A stretch of 64,000 bases of DNA from Limonium bicolor. Lineage: Eukaryota; Streptophyta; Magnoliopsida; Caryophyllales; Plumbaginaceae. Both the position numbers and the translations under genes were made by a program. The DNA lies in assembly GCA_023374045.1 (NCBI GenBank), contig CM041778.1, positions 366,394,831 to 366,458,830 of the forward strand, given 5' to 3'. Shown here in pieces: positions 1 through 10,741 of the stretch (the stretch's first letter is position 1; every line of letters begins with the position of its first letter). A model generated the notes under the pieces. The model was given only the letters and a program-made list of their open reading frames with translations, was not told the origin of the DNA and did not search any database.

Positions 1-600
1 TATTATAGTTTGTCAGTATATCAAAGTTATTATATGTTTTATACCGTGCTTAATAATTAAAGAATAATTTTATATGCTAATATACGTTATTTTTCATTTC
101 TTGGCATATCCAGTATTAAATTTAAATTTATGTTTTTGAATTTCATTAAGTAATATTTAATTGAATCGAATATATTGTTTTAACTACAAATATATGTTTA
201 AAATAAATATTTTATCAACAATTAAACAATATATAATAATAAAAATAATAAGTGATATCTGTACATATATATTCGCTTACAGTCAATTATTTTATTTCAT
301 GAGAAATTAAAATAATCTTAAGTATTAATACATTTGAAATGTTATATTAAATACTAATATATAATCCATAAAATTATATTTTTATGTATAACATCTAATA
401 TATTTGCTCTAAATACAATGGTTTATTTCTTTATTTTTTTCAAATATATGTAAAAAATTATTTATAAATTAATATGTATACATATTATAAATTAATTGTC
501 ACTAAAATATATTAATTATTATTAAAGGTTGTAATTGAATATCTACATATATTTTAACTTTATCAACAAAAAATTGTTTTAAAATGTAATATAAATTTTT
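1..600. other. AT-rich intergenic DNA, no gene seen
   Basis: Very A/T-rich sequence dense in stop codons in all frames. No domain, long ORF or repeat boundary could be recognised. Confidence 0.7.
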
Positions 601-810
601 TAATTGTAACAACGAAAACGGTAAACGCACTGGACAAAACTAACTTATTCAAAACAGCCAGACGAAACCGCCGCCTGCCGAACACTAGCTTTCAAAACAG
701 CCACAAAACAACCAGCACAAAACAACCAGCAAAACTACCACAAAACAGCCAGCCAAAACAACCAGACAAAAAACAACCACAAAAACTACCACAAAAAAGC
801 CCCGAAGCCA
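601..810. repeat. C/A-rich degenerate simple repeat
   Basis: About 200 bp of irregular repeats of AAAACAACCAGC / AAAACTACCACA type, almost free of T. It stands out against the AT-rich flanks. It could be a decayed minisatellite or the edge of an unrecognised element; no coding role is evident. Confidence 0.6.
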
Positions 811-1130
811 TGGTCGAATGAGCTGGGAAAGAAGATATAGGTCTCATTGTTTTGCAAGTTACAGCAACTCGTTTATTTTATTAGTTTATTCTTTTTTCTA
901 TATGTCATATATATAATTGTCATGTTAGATTTTTTTTTTTCTTACCTATTTTTACACTCTATTTCTAAACATCAACTATCAGCTTCAACTTTACATAATC
1001 AAATAATTGCACAATTTTTTGAAGAAGAAAGTAATGCAATTTCAAACAACATTCCTATTAATTGTAACCAATAACGTCCCTGTAAATCAAATCTACATTT
1101 CCCACGGATTTATTTATTTTTTCATTTTTT
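811..1130. other. AT-rich spacer, no gene seen
   Basis: Low-complexity T-rich sequence. Short ORFs here (847-1074, 1007-1195) are runs of F, Y, I and L codons expected from composition and match no family. Confidence 0.6.
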
Positions 1131-1995
1131 TGTTTAAAGTTTTTTTTTTCTTTCTTTATCACAAAACTTTAAATTATTGTAATTTTAATATATAAGTCCA
1201 AAATGAAAAAAAATTATATCATTGTTAATCAAAATTCAAGCTCTTCAAAACAAGACTAGTCATGGATATATTTTGACAACTTTTTTTAAAAATATTTTTA
1301 CATGTATAATGTACATAACATAAAAAAAAACTTATACAGATGGTCATACAAACCTGTACAAATGTTCATTAAAACATGTACATCCACACGTAAAAAGATG
1401 TACATCCTTATGTTAAAAACATACAGATGGTCACATAAACCTATACGAATCATTAAATATGTACATCCTTAGATTAAAATGTGTACATATAATGGAGAAA
1501 ACTTGTACAGATGGTCATACAAACATGTACAGATGTTCATTAAAAAACATATACATTCTTACATTTGAACATGTACATCGTCACATTAAAACATGTAAAT
1601 TCTCACATTAAAATATGTACATACATCCTCACATTAAAATATCATCGTATATATGTAAAAATAATTTTTTTTAAAAGTTGTCAAAACATATTCATGACTG
1701 GTCTTGTTTTGAAGAGCTTGAATTTAGGTGAACAGTGAGATAATTTTTTTTTTCATTTTAGACTTATATATTAAAAGTTACAACTATTTAAATTATTGTT
1801 ATTGTGATGATAAAGAAAAAGAAAAAAAAGAAAAAGAAAAAAAACTGCACGTAACAAATCGTGTAGCTATGGCGCGTGCTTGTTGCTGATATCCCTATCA
1901 CTTGCTTTAATTTAACTATAATATCCTTAAATGTACTTAAATACCCTTGTATGTAGTCACCTTAGCTACATTAGGATGTAGCTCAGACCCACTGT
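1131..1995. mobile_element. Foldback MITE family, copy 1
   Basis: Two inverted arms, about 1140-1315 and 1660-1825, carry the same sequence in opposite orientation: 'TATAAGTCCAAAATG', 'GAGCTCTTCAAAACAAGAC' type blocks and 'TTGACAACTTTT'. The centre holds many short units of ACATGTACAT / TGTACATNCTCACATTAAA type. Related copies lie at about 44566-45222 and at 57907-58916. The right end resembles copy 3 ('TGTAGCTCAGA' near 1977); the left outer end is not recognisable, so that boundary is approximate. No ORF, hence non-autonomous. Class II foldback or MULE/hAT-like MITE are both possible. Confidence 0.65.
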
Positions 1996-2944
1996 TAATT
2001 AATAAACAAGTGTGTGCTGTGCGTGTGTGTGAAGTGTGGAAATAAGACAAATTTATGTATATTGTATGATTTACAAAACAAACCAATTACGAAAGAAGCG
2101 AGAATCACGCATTTAAAACAGAAGGTTACAAGATGCTCGCTCTTAGCTCACATGCATGTCCACAAATTGACGCGTAAACTGTGTACTAATCAGCAAACGT
2201 GCACTATTAGTTTTATTATCCGCTCGAGCATGTAATACGGGCTTCTCTTTGTTACTATATTATTTTCTTTTTTTCTCAGAGAAAAGAAGAGTCCGTATGA
2301 ACACAGCAGTTGAGTAGTGTATCGTGTCGATCCAGTCCAGATATGAGTTGTCTTTTTAGGAAGATCCAGATATGATATGAGATTGATTGTAAATGTAGCT
2401 TGCAAGATCTTCTTCAAGCGACGTATACGTACGGTTAAAGATACGGATCATCACATTTTTGACACTTGAAGCTCATACAAGCCGTCGACTCTAGTGCACT
2501 ACACGTTAATAAAATGGGCGGGTTACGTTTTTCACGTTGCTGCATTCTGGAATAATAAAATGGAAAACGGCATCTTAATTTGTGTAATATTGATCCATTC
2601 CAACTTCATAACTTGGTTCTACAATGTAATACTAATGGCTACCAAAACAAATCCACAATTTACCTCTCACAAACAGCAGTATGAAAATTTTGCGTGTATT
2701 AGCTAGCTTGCAATTCAACAGTTGTGGTTGTGCTATGAAGATTGGAGCAGAAATCTCTTCGAAAGAGTAGAGATGAATCAAGAAAAAAACATGACAAAGG
2801 CTGGAAAGAATAACCGTGAGAACTCAAAATGAATTCTGTCTCCATCGATTTCATGTTTTATTCTATATGCAGCGGAGCAGGATAACAGCCGGTCAAAAAA
2901 AGAAACGACAGCGAATGTGCGACTTGAAACTTTGAAAACAATCT
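1996..2944. other. Intergenic DNA, no feature recognised
   Basis: Mixed-composition sequence with no convincing ORF or repeat. If the copia element to the right once had a 3' LTR, it should lie here, but no second copy exists in the window to confirm it. Confidence 0.5.
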
Positions 2945-2965
2945 ACTACGCAGAATAATTACATT

Positions 2966-3249
2966 TCATATGCCCATCCTAGGTACTTGTTGTTGATAAT
3001 TTCGACCATTAAGACTCTTTGTAAACATATCAGCCAATTGCATAAAGCTAGGAATGTGACCAACTTCAATAAACCCCCGGTGAATTTGTTCACGAACATA
3101 GTGGCAGTCAATTTCCACATCTTTCGTTCTTTCATCAGTTACCGGATTTGTTGCAATAAAAGCTGCCGACTTATTATCACAATGAAGAGGAATGGGAGCA
3201 ACAACAACGACTCCTAATTCGAATAACAATCAACTTAACCATGCCAGCT
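2966..3249 (-). pseudogene. Copia RNase H, C-terminal part
   Basis: The minus-strand translation holds typical copia RNase H C-terminal motifs: 'AWLS', a stop, 'LLFELGV', then 'PIPLHCDNKSAAFIATNP', 'DERTKDVEIDCHYVREQ' and 'LADMFTKSL'. The D of 'CDN' is a catalytic acidic residue of the family. The N-terminal half lies beyond the gypsy insertion, at 14031 and upward. A TGA after 'AWLS' breaks the frame. It is a relic with no expected product. Confidence 0.8.
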
Positions 3250-4602
3250 TGTTGGGAAAATTACTAACATAAGTAATTAAACCTAGCCAAACGGGCAAGT
3301 GCACCCAATTCGTTGCAATATAACAATTGTCGTATCCACAAGGAAATTGGTTTCTAAATCCCAAGCTTCGGTATTTTAGTAAAACACAAATAAAAACAGT
3401 AAACGAGGGTTTGGCCAGATGCACGCTTGTTGTTTGTCAATGGAAAAGCAATAAAACAGTAAATTGTTTGTTGATGGAATGGATGGAAGAATACCCTAGG
3501 ATAGTGGGGAATCACCTAATTCACTCAAAGAATCTCATAACCATAACTCATTATCTTATTGTATATTAGAGTTTAATTCATGAATCCCCATATCATGGGA
3601 AACCTAATTCGTCAAACCCCTTAATTAAAGGAGGTTTAAGTCACTAAGTAGCATTAAGCAAACACTCTTAAATAAAAGCCCTAAGATTTTACCCCCAAAT
3701 CAAGACAGAAAACGTTAGGGTTATCCCCCTTTTAGTCAAATTCCAAACTCATGCTCAAATGTTGAATGGAACCACCATAAATGCAATAAGAGATCAATTT
3801 AGAGCATTAATAGATATTGAAGGGAATAAAACAAGAGTATTAAATGAGTTAGGTTTCTAGCATTCAATGAGCAAAAATAGGATCAAGCCCCATCCTAGGA
3901 TACAGATGGAACTACTCAGCTATTAATAAAGGAGAGAGAAGGGAAGAGGGAGAGTTAGCCATGGGAGGAGCTCTTGAGCTTCAATGGAGGTTGAATCTTC
4001 AATCTCTTCTTCCTCCTTTTCTCCTCTTCTTTTCTCCTCTTCTTTGCTCCCTTATTTTCGCCACTCTCTCCTCTTTCTAGCTAGTATCGTGGGTGTTAGA
4101 GAATGGGAATGAATGCCCTAAAATCCAACTTTTCAAAACAAAAATCTGGGCAAATTTTCGTCCGACCGACCCTACCAGGGTTGGTCTCGTGGGTCGGTCG
4201 GACTCTCTGGTGAGGGAAGCACGTGACACTTTTAAGCTCGACTGACCCTACCTAAGGGTCGGTCGATTTCAGTAAGGTGCAGGAGAGCTGGATAAGGTCG
4301 GACCAACCCTCCTAGGATCGGTCCTTTGGTTGGTTGAGTCTAGAAAGCTCTTCTTTGGGCCAAAATTCTCCTGATGTTTCTCGTTGGCTTGGCATCCTCC
4401 CCGAAGTGTTCGAATCATTGATACATCCTCAAATTAAGCTTTCGAAATGTACTAACATGAGTATTTACGTATTCAAATATGTCAAAAGTATAAGCTGACT
4501 AATAAATCATAAAAGTACTCCATAAAGTGGTGAAATAAGTTATGCACCTAGTAAAATGAAGGTGAATAAAGACCTTGAAATAGCATTATTCACCACTTAT
4601 CA
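3250..4602 (-). repeat. Left LTR of element G (its 3' LTR)
   Basis: 1,353 bp, starting TGTTGGGAAA and ending CACTTATCA on the plus strand, repeated at 12660-14030. Related to the solo LTR at 32275-33648. Includes a GC-rich palindromic array near 4150-4345. Confidence 0.9.
4150..4345. repeat. GC-rich palindromic array in the G left LTR
   Basis: Three blocks pair CGACCGACC / CGACTGACC / GGACCAACC with downstream GGTCGGTC or near copies, so each can fold back on itself. Spacing is about 85 bp. The right LTR carries the same array at 13570-13770. Confidence 0.7.
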
Positions 4603-4614
4603 ACTCCCCCACAC
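4603..4614 (-). other. Polypurine tract of element G
   Basis: Read on the minus strand, GTGTGGGGGAGT directly abuts the LTR start TGATAAGTGG, the expected place for plus-strand priming in an Athila-like element. Confidence 0.65.
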
Positions 4615-5815
4615 TTATCTATTTGCTTGTCCTCAAGAAAAATTAGCTAAGAACCCACAAGAAGAAGGAACATTTAAAGCAAGAAAGCGTTTAGATGAAT
4701 TCTTGAATACAAGTGGGCAAAATTTGTGAAAAATCTCAAGAGGAGTGCAACCAACCTTCTCATGGTGATATGGGTGTGCTCAGGGCAAATAATAATATAG
4801 AGTTTCGTGGTATGATCTAGAGTGCTTCCAAGTTCTTACAGATTATGGAACTTGGAGAACTTTTAAGATGCCCAACTTCTCTCAAGAATGAGCATTGAGG
4901 AAAAATAAAAGGAAAAATAGAGATTTGCATTTGATTCACTTTTGCAACAAGAGATGAGGAGAGATAATTTGGCATTTTGCCTTGCTTTATTGAACACTCA
5001 ACTCTCATTTGTTGGTTACCTATGGTGTCTCTCAAGTTTCTTTTTTTAAAAAAATTCACAAGGAACCCCTAAGCAATAAAAATTCACCAGGAAAGGGAGT
5101 TATGGATGCATCGCACATAAATGCTCCTCAAGAGAGAATTTTTGAAAAAAACAATTCGGTGGGAAATTCCAAGAATTCATGGAAAAACTTGCTTACTATA
5201 AATGTAACTCCTACATGGAAGCTATAGACATGCATAAGGAGATTGAGCAGTGCGCTAAAAAGAAAAGGTCGTTTCCCCCACACTAGAATGGGACAATGTC
5301 CGCATTGTTCAAAGCAAAGTTCAAGGAAAAACAAATAGAAGACCTTTTCGAAGCACTAAGCATGGAGTAGGCAAAAAGTGTAAGACATTGTATGAATGTT
5401 AAAAGGTTTATGAACTAGTACTTCCCTGATAAAGATGAGTTGTTGGTGAGGTTCCCCCACACTTGCTAGTGTGCGGGGTCATTGAAGCACTAGCTCCGAT
5501 AGAAAGAGTCGAAGATCCTAGGAAAACTTTGCAAGAGTTTCTCTTAACTCAACTTTTAGGTGTTCTTGAGTTCAGTTGATAAATATCTACAATGTAAATC
5601 CAAAAAGAAACTAGACGCAAAATGGTTTCCGAAGAATTCACAAAAATGCCATAGTTAGATAACCAAAAGGGGACTCATAAATGAGTCCCATAGCAGATAG
5701 TCAAGAGGTTCTAAATAAAAACATAGTGCGGAATGTAAAGTACTACAATGTGAAAGTAAATGAAGTTCAAATGACAAACATAATAAGCATCCAAACTGAA
5801 TACAAAAGTCTATAA
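4615..5815 (-). other. Noncoding 3' interior of element G
   Basis: About 1.2 kb between the polypurine tract and the transposon-protein-like ORF. Short ORFs on either strand (4817-5059, 5009-5227, 5128-5334) match nothing recognisable. No envelope-like or pol domain was found. Confidence 0.5.
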
Positions 5816-5819
5816 AAGA

Positions 5820-6458
5820 GTCAAAAGATAGATGAAACAACAGAGAAATAATGATGCGCCGGTCTGATGATCAAGGGATAGCTACTGAGGAGGGGGACCA
5901 CCACGCACCACCTGCTCACTGAGGAACTGCATGTGGGCCTCCATCTGATGTTGATGCTCTGCCATGAGGCACTGGTGCTCAGCCATCTAGCGCTGAAATG
6001 CATCGAGCTGCTCCGGGATCACGGTGCCGGTCGGCGGTGGAGGAGGTAGGGCTAGGAATGAAGTGTTAGAAGTGGAGGGGCCGAATAGGAGGGTGCACCA
6101 CTGCTTTGGCTCTATGCAGCGTCGTTCTTCTGCCACCCAATGTTAGTACTAGGGTAAATCCCATCTTTCGTAGAGAGGTGGCGGAGATAGGGTCCATAGG
6201 CGGGCTGGCTAGCTCACCCTCCCTAGGCCGGACTCCGAAGCGAACAAACTGTCTCTCCAGGAAGTAGGGGAAGCCTAAATGCTGGGTGTCCCTCTTCTTG
6301 ATGATGTGGCAGAGGTGGCTGATAATAAGGTCTGAGAGGGAGAGCGGCTTCTCCAGGTCCGGTGTGACTAGATAATCCATGAGATAACAGTCTGTGGAGT
6401 TGAGATCCTTGCTATCTCAGGGCAAGATGTTATGGCGTAAGAGCGTAAGCATGATCCT
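5820..6458 (-). pseudogene. Plant transposon-protein-like ORF in element G, C-terminal part
   Basis: After the CACTA insertion is skipped, the minus-strand reading runs on from 7517 into 6458. It includes 'DYLVTPDLEKPLSLSDLII', then 'GFPYFLERQFVRFGV'. Nearer the C-terminus comes a Q/E/H-rich stretch with 'MAEHQCLMAEHQ', which looks like a short helical repeat (a putative coiled coil). In-frame stops occur, for example a TGA in the first 20 codons. The layout resembles the putative plant transposon protein domain common in plant LTR elements; family membership is inferred from memory of the pattern. Function unknown. Confidence 0.5.
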
Positions 6459-7516
6459 CACTAGTAGAAAAATGATTAAAAAATACGGCTAATAAACAAC
6501 GGTTTACAACATAACCGTATCTAAAGCATAGAGGTGGGCGCGCGTGCGATTCTAAAACCGTCTTAAATACCTCCTTCCGCGCACGGGTGACTTTTTAAGA
6601 CGGTTGATGACAAACCGTCGTTTAAAGCTATTTTTTCGGCGGTAAGACATCTTTTAAGACGGTTGTAGAAGAAACATCCTTTATACTATCTATTTAAAAG
6701 ATGGTTATTGGTGAACCGTCATTTATTATCTCACAGTTTCATTTTAAAAGACAGTTTTGACAGAACCGTCATTTTTAAACCTTAAAAAATGACGATTTTT
6801 CGTTAACCGTCATTTTATCTTAGATGTTAAAAGACGGTTTCAAATGAACCTTCTCTTAAAACTCTTTTTTTAAAATATATTTAAACACTAAATAACAAAG
6901 TTTGAAAAATAGTATAAAGTAATAAATATTTAAATTAGTTTACATAATAAATTAGTAAATTATAGTCTTTTTATAATTAACATTGTAACTATATGTACAT
7001 ATATGTAATCTTATAATATCTAGCTTTAGTATGTATATAATACGATGCTTATTTACCTATTACGATGTTTTACTTATTATAATTTATATAGGAGTGAACA
7101 TAATTTTGAATAACAATTAGAATTCCGATTATTAAAAGATTAAGTTATAAATGCTACATATATATATATATATATGTTTTGCTCATAAAATAAATGAGTT
7201 TCATGTCGTAGCATAGTGGTTAGGGGGTGCATGTGCACGCGTGGGATGTCTTTACCATGGGTCGAGGGTTCGAATCCCAGACACCACCAAAGATTACAAA
7301 TTAATCTAGGTGCATAAGACTAAATTCACTTATTTTTGCGCTCAAGAGCTTTAAAGACGGTTCGACGAAAACCGTCGTTTAATATCATCTTAAAAGATGG
7401 TTTTTGAACCGTCATTTAAGATGGATGATAAAAAACGATGGTCGTATAAAAGATGGTTCGGAACCGTCATTTTTAAACACTTTAAACCGTCATTATTGAG
7501 TCCGTCCGCACCAGTG
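6459..7516. mobile_element. Non-autonomous CACTA (En/Spm-like) element
   Basis: The left end is CACTAGTAGAAAA and the right end, read inward, is CACTGGTGCGG. It is flanked on both sides by the 3-bp duplication CCT (6456-6458, 7517-7519), as expected for CACTA elements. Subterminal regions hold many copies in both orientations of a GACGGTT / AACCGTC motif with TTTTAAGA spacers, typical of transposase binding repeats. No transposase ORF. It splits the transposon-protein-like ORF of element G and itself holds a SINE-like unit. Confidence 0.9.
7203..7345 (+). mobile_element. SINE-like unit with tRNA-type promoter boxes
   Basis: An A-box-like TAGCATAGTGG at about 7209 is followed about 60 bp later by a perfect B box, GGTTCGAATCC (about 7267-7277), the pol III internal promoter layout of tRNA-derived SINEs. 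The possible acceptor arms do not pair, which argues against a working tRNA. The 3' limit is uncertain. It lies inside the CACTA element. Confidence 0.55.
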
Positions 7517-7935
7517 CCTCTTCACCGGATTGCTCACCATGTTCAGGGTCATAGTGACCCTGACGTCTTTCCTGGCTTGGTTTTTTCCGCGTGTCTGGAC
7601 CGTGAGGGGGTGGTGAGGTAGTGGTGTCGGTAGGCGATCAGATCTCCAGGGTGGATGTATGAGAAGTGCTCAAGGTCATCGCGAGGAAGCTGAAAGAATT
7701 GGTGGACATCTACCCTCCAAATGGTGATGGCCCGTCCACTGACAAACGAGGTGACCTCCCCCCGCTTATTGTCTGCTGACGCATTGGCGTAGAATTCTTT
7801 AATTAAGCGGGGGTGGTCTTGACCACCCATGGAGAGCACGCAGCTCCAGCCCAAATAATTAAAATAGGGGGCTAGCTGGAGGTCGGCAATGAGCAGGGTC
7901 AACAGAGCGCTCTTGAACTATCTCACGCTTATGGT
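7517..7935 (-). pseudogene. Plant transposon-protein-like ORF in element G, N-terminal part
   Basis: The open minus-strand reading (7902-7549) includes 'LGWSCVLSMGGQDHPRLIK', 'EFYANASAD' and 'RAITIW', then 'FFQLPRDDLE'. The pattern of LGW, a conserved V/IKEFY.N block and a later 'QLP' is also present in the ORF at 40865-41500 in element E. The domain is widespread in plant LTR elements as a putative plant transposon protein of unknown function. It lies downstream of protease, where RT and integrase would be expected. The CACTA element interrupts it at 7516. Confidence 0.55.
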
Positions 7936-9165
7936 CGGTGTGGAACCAGCGCTTGGCATCTTCGCTGACGAACATGTCATTGATAAGGCCCTGTAGAGAA
8001 AAGTTCAGCTCCATGTCGGGCTCAGTGGTGCGCCTCCTAGTAGCTCAGCGTTGGCAGTTGGCCATTGTTCTGCAAAACAGAGAAAGAAAAAGAAAAGCAA
8101 AAGAAGAAAGAACAAATAGCAAACAATGAAGAGTTAGAACAAAAAGAGGAAAATACTAAGCACTTGGGTAAAGAGTAAGCATTAAGAACAACTGGGAGCA
8201 AAAGAAGCAGCATAATTCTAAATAAATTCCGGCAGAGTTTCCCCCATTTTTCTACCCTTTCCCGGTTCTAAAAACCTCTACAAATTCAACCTGGAGGTTT
8301 TAATTCAAACATTTGAGCAACCGAAAGCACAATTCAGCTAACAAGTGCAACACTCACCAATCAATTCAATAATTTAGCTAATTTAAGCACATCGGGAGTG
8401 ACCACAATTCTCAACTACCAACGTGCACTATTCTAGCCAATTGATCAATATATTGTACTCACCACACCTAGTAAATCCCCAAAAAAGTTTTGATAGCATA
8501 ATTTGAATGCCCTTAATTAAAGCCAAACATAGCATAATGGCAACTTAAGCTATTAATCACATAAGGCTTGCTAAAACAAACCCGTTGCCAAGTTTACATC
8601 GAATTTTTGCACACACCCTATAATTAATACTTAGAGTCAACCCAAATCACCAAATTTGCACAAATCACAATTTTGCACCTAATGCCCCGTTTGGTTCGAT
8701 CTAAACCTAGCCCAAATTGTAACTTGCTCTAAAATTTCAAATATTGATACATTAGTGTGAGAATCTCATACCTTAGTGTTTTAAAGAAGAAAAGATGAAC
8801 AAATTGACAGGTTTCGGGCACAAATTAGGACAAAATCGACCAGGGGCGATTTAAGGGAAACATTAGGGATTCTAGGGAAAGTAAGGGTGGTGGGTGTTGC
8901 AGACTAGTGCGCGGACGTCGGGGCTCGAGCTCGATGGAGCAGCAGGTGGCGCGGACGGTGTCGGGGCTGGCGTTGGCTGGCGATAACCGGAAGAGAGGCT
9001 GGGCGGTGCTGGTGGGTGTACACGGCGAAGAACGGGGGAGGAAATTTGGGGCTGGGGGGTGGTGAGTAGGGGGAAGAGGGAGTCGGGGTCAGGGCTGAAT
9101 GACAGGGGAAAAAAAAGAAAATCGATTTTAACCGAAACACTGTGTTTCGCTTTTTTTTAAAAAAA
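7936..9165 (-). other. Noncoding interior of element G
   Basis: Mostly AT-rich spacer. A GC-rich patch at about 8890-9110 yields a proline-rich minus-strand ORF (8904-9140) of low complexity with no recognisable domain. Confidence 0.5.
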
Positions 9166-9169
9166 ATTC

Positions 9170-9432
9170 TAACCCGACCGACCCTACCAAGGTCGGTCGC
9201 AAGGTTGGTCCAAGCCAGTAGCTTGCCGATTTGAAATTTTTGACCCGACCGACCTTGTCAAGATCGGTCGCAAGGTCTGTCGAAGTCAGAATGTTACGGA
9301 TTTGAAAATTTTGACTCGACCGACCCTCCCAAGGTCGGTCCTCGGGTCGGTCGAAGTCAGTAGCTTCTGATTTTGTAAAAATTAGACTGACCGACTCTTG
9401 TAAGGTTGGTCCTAGGGTCGGTCCCAGACTAG
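9170..9432. repeat. GC-rich palindromic tandem array, period about 72 bp, in the G interior
   Basis: Four units begin near 9175, 9245, 9318 and 9388. Each has CGACCGACC, a short loop, then AAGGTCGGTC and often a second GGTCGGTC, followed by a spacer with 'CAGAA', 'CGGATTTG' and 'AAAATTTTGAC'. Arm and spacer layout match the array in element B (25090-25435) despite the different element type. Confidence 0.8.
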
Positions 9433-9790
9433 AATCTCCCCAAAAATGAAATTTTTCTTTCCCATAAAACTTGTTCACGTCTAGAAGTAGAACACACAAA
9501 CAAAAACAACCAAAAATACGCAATAACAGGTGTACGAAACAATCAAATTAATTAACAAAATAAACTACGGTATAGGTAAAGAGGGAAATAGTCATAAGGT
9601 AAGGTAAAGAGGGAAATAGTCTGGGTTGCCTCTGGAAAGCCGTCCATCTTTTTTAGGTCTTTGGCTTGACCATAATATGGGTTAGAAGGAACCTGGAGGG
9701 TGGTTGTGAGGAGGAGATCCGAAACACAAATCGAATCCCCACTTGGATGCACGTTTACTTTTCTTTCCCAGTCCTCTTTTTCTCTTCAAC
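9433..9790 (-). other. Spacer between array and protease in element G
   Basis: No domain recognised. A duplicated GGTAAAGAGGGAAATAGTC unit at 9575-9620 is a small direct repeat. Confidence 0.5.
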
Positions 9791-9794
9791 AAGA

Positions 9795-10741
9795 GTTAAT
9801 GGTGGTTCATCTTTGATGGTCATCCCTTCGGGCAGAGAGTGATGAAGAGAAGTGAAGGAGATTAATGAGGTTGGGCTTCCTTCTCCACAACCTTGACTGT
9901 ATCCACTTTGCTGTTTGGGGATCTCCCCGCCGTAAAGACCAATCTCTCATCATAGGCTTGCAATGTGATGGTCTTCTTAGCAATTGCGATCTAAGCATCG
10001 GTGGCGAGGAAAGGTCGACCAAGGATGAGTGAAGTAGTGGAGTTTTCTTTGATGTCCAAAATGACAAAATCACATGGGAAGTATAGATGTTTCACCTTGA
10101 TGATCACGTCCTCAACCACTCCATTTGGGTAGACCGTGACCCATCCGCCAGTTGAAGGACCATCTTGCTCTTCTTCAATTCACCAATCCCTTGCCTCTTG
10201 AAGGTGGAGAGAGGCATAAAATTTGTGGAAGCACCTAGATCACATAGAGAGTGTTGAAAAAAGGTGCTACCAATCATGACTGGGATGGTGAAGCTCCCTA
10301 GATCGCTGCATTTCGAAGGTAATGGCTGTTTGAGAATAGTGGAGCAAGCCTCATTAAGTTGGATAGTGCCGACCTCAGTTAATTTTGTTTTGTTGGAGAT
10401 TAGGTGCTTAAGAAATTTAGCACAGTTTGGCATCTTGGCAATGAGGTCTACAAAAGGAATGTTGACATTTAATTGCTTCAGCATTGCCAGAAACTTCCCA
10501 TACTCTGCATTGAATTTATGTTTCTTGACTTGGTTGGGAAGGGTAAAGGTGGTTCATACAGAGAAGGTTTTGGAGTGGATTGGGTTGTATGAGTGCTTTG
10601 AGAAGCTTTCTCTAATGGGAACTCAGTCCCTTCTCCATTATCCTCCTTGGATACACTCGAGTCTTGTGAGTTTTGGGGCACTTTTGTCTGCTTGCCACTC
10701 CTCAAGGTGATAGCTTTCACTCCTTTCTCATCATCATCCAA
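9795..10741 (-). pseudogene. Athila-like retropepsin (protease) region
   Basis: Minus-strand reading from 10741. The part at 10484-10104 includes 'FVDLIAKMPNCAKFLKHLI', 'EACSTILK', 'DLGSFTIPVMIG' and the active-site-like 'LCDLGASTNFMPLS', then 'LQLADGS'. In another frame nearer 10000, 'ILGRPFLATD' gives the C-terminal protease motif. This order is characteristic of Athila-type elements, where DLGAS replaces the DTGAS of other retropepsins. At least one frameshift lies between 10104 and 10073. It would process the Gag polyprotein in an active element; here it is a relic. Confidence 0.75.

Noticed and set aside
847..1195. Two ORFs of 75 and 62 codons
   Set aside because: T-rich low-complexity sequence, no similarity to a family, no gene-like context.
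7206..7290. Possible tRNA gene (A and B boxes)
   Set aside because: The acceptor ends do not pair and no clean cloverleaf can be drawn; it fits a SINE head better.
8904..9523. Minus-strand ORFs of 78 and 131 codons
   Set aside because: One is proline-rich low complexity, the other is the palindromic array read through; neither shows a domain.
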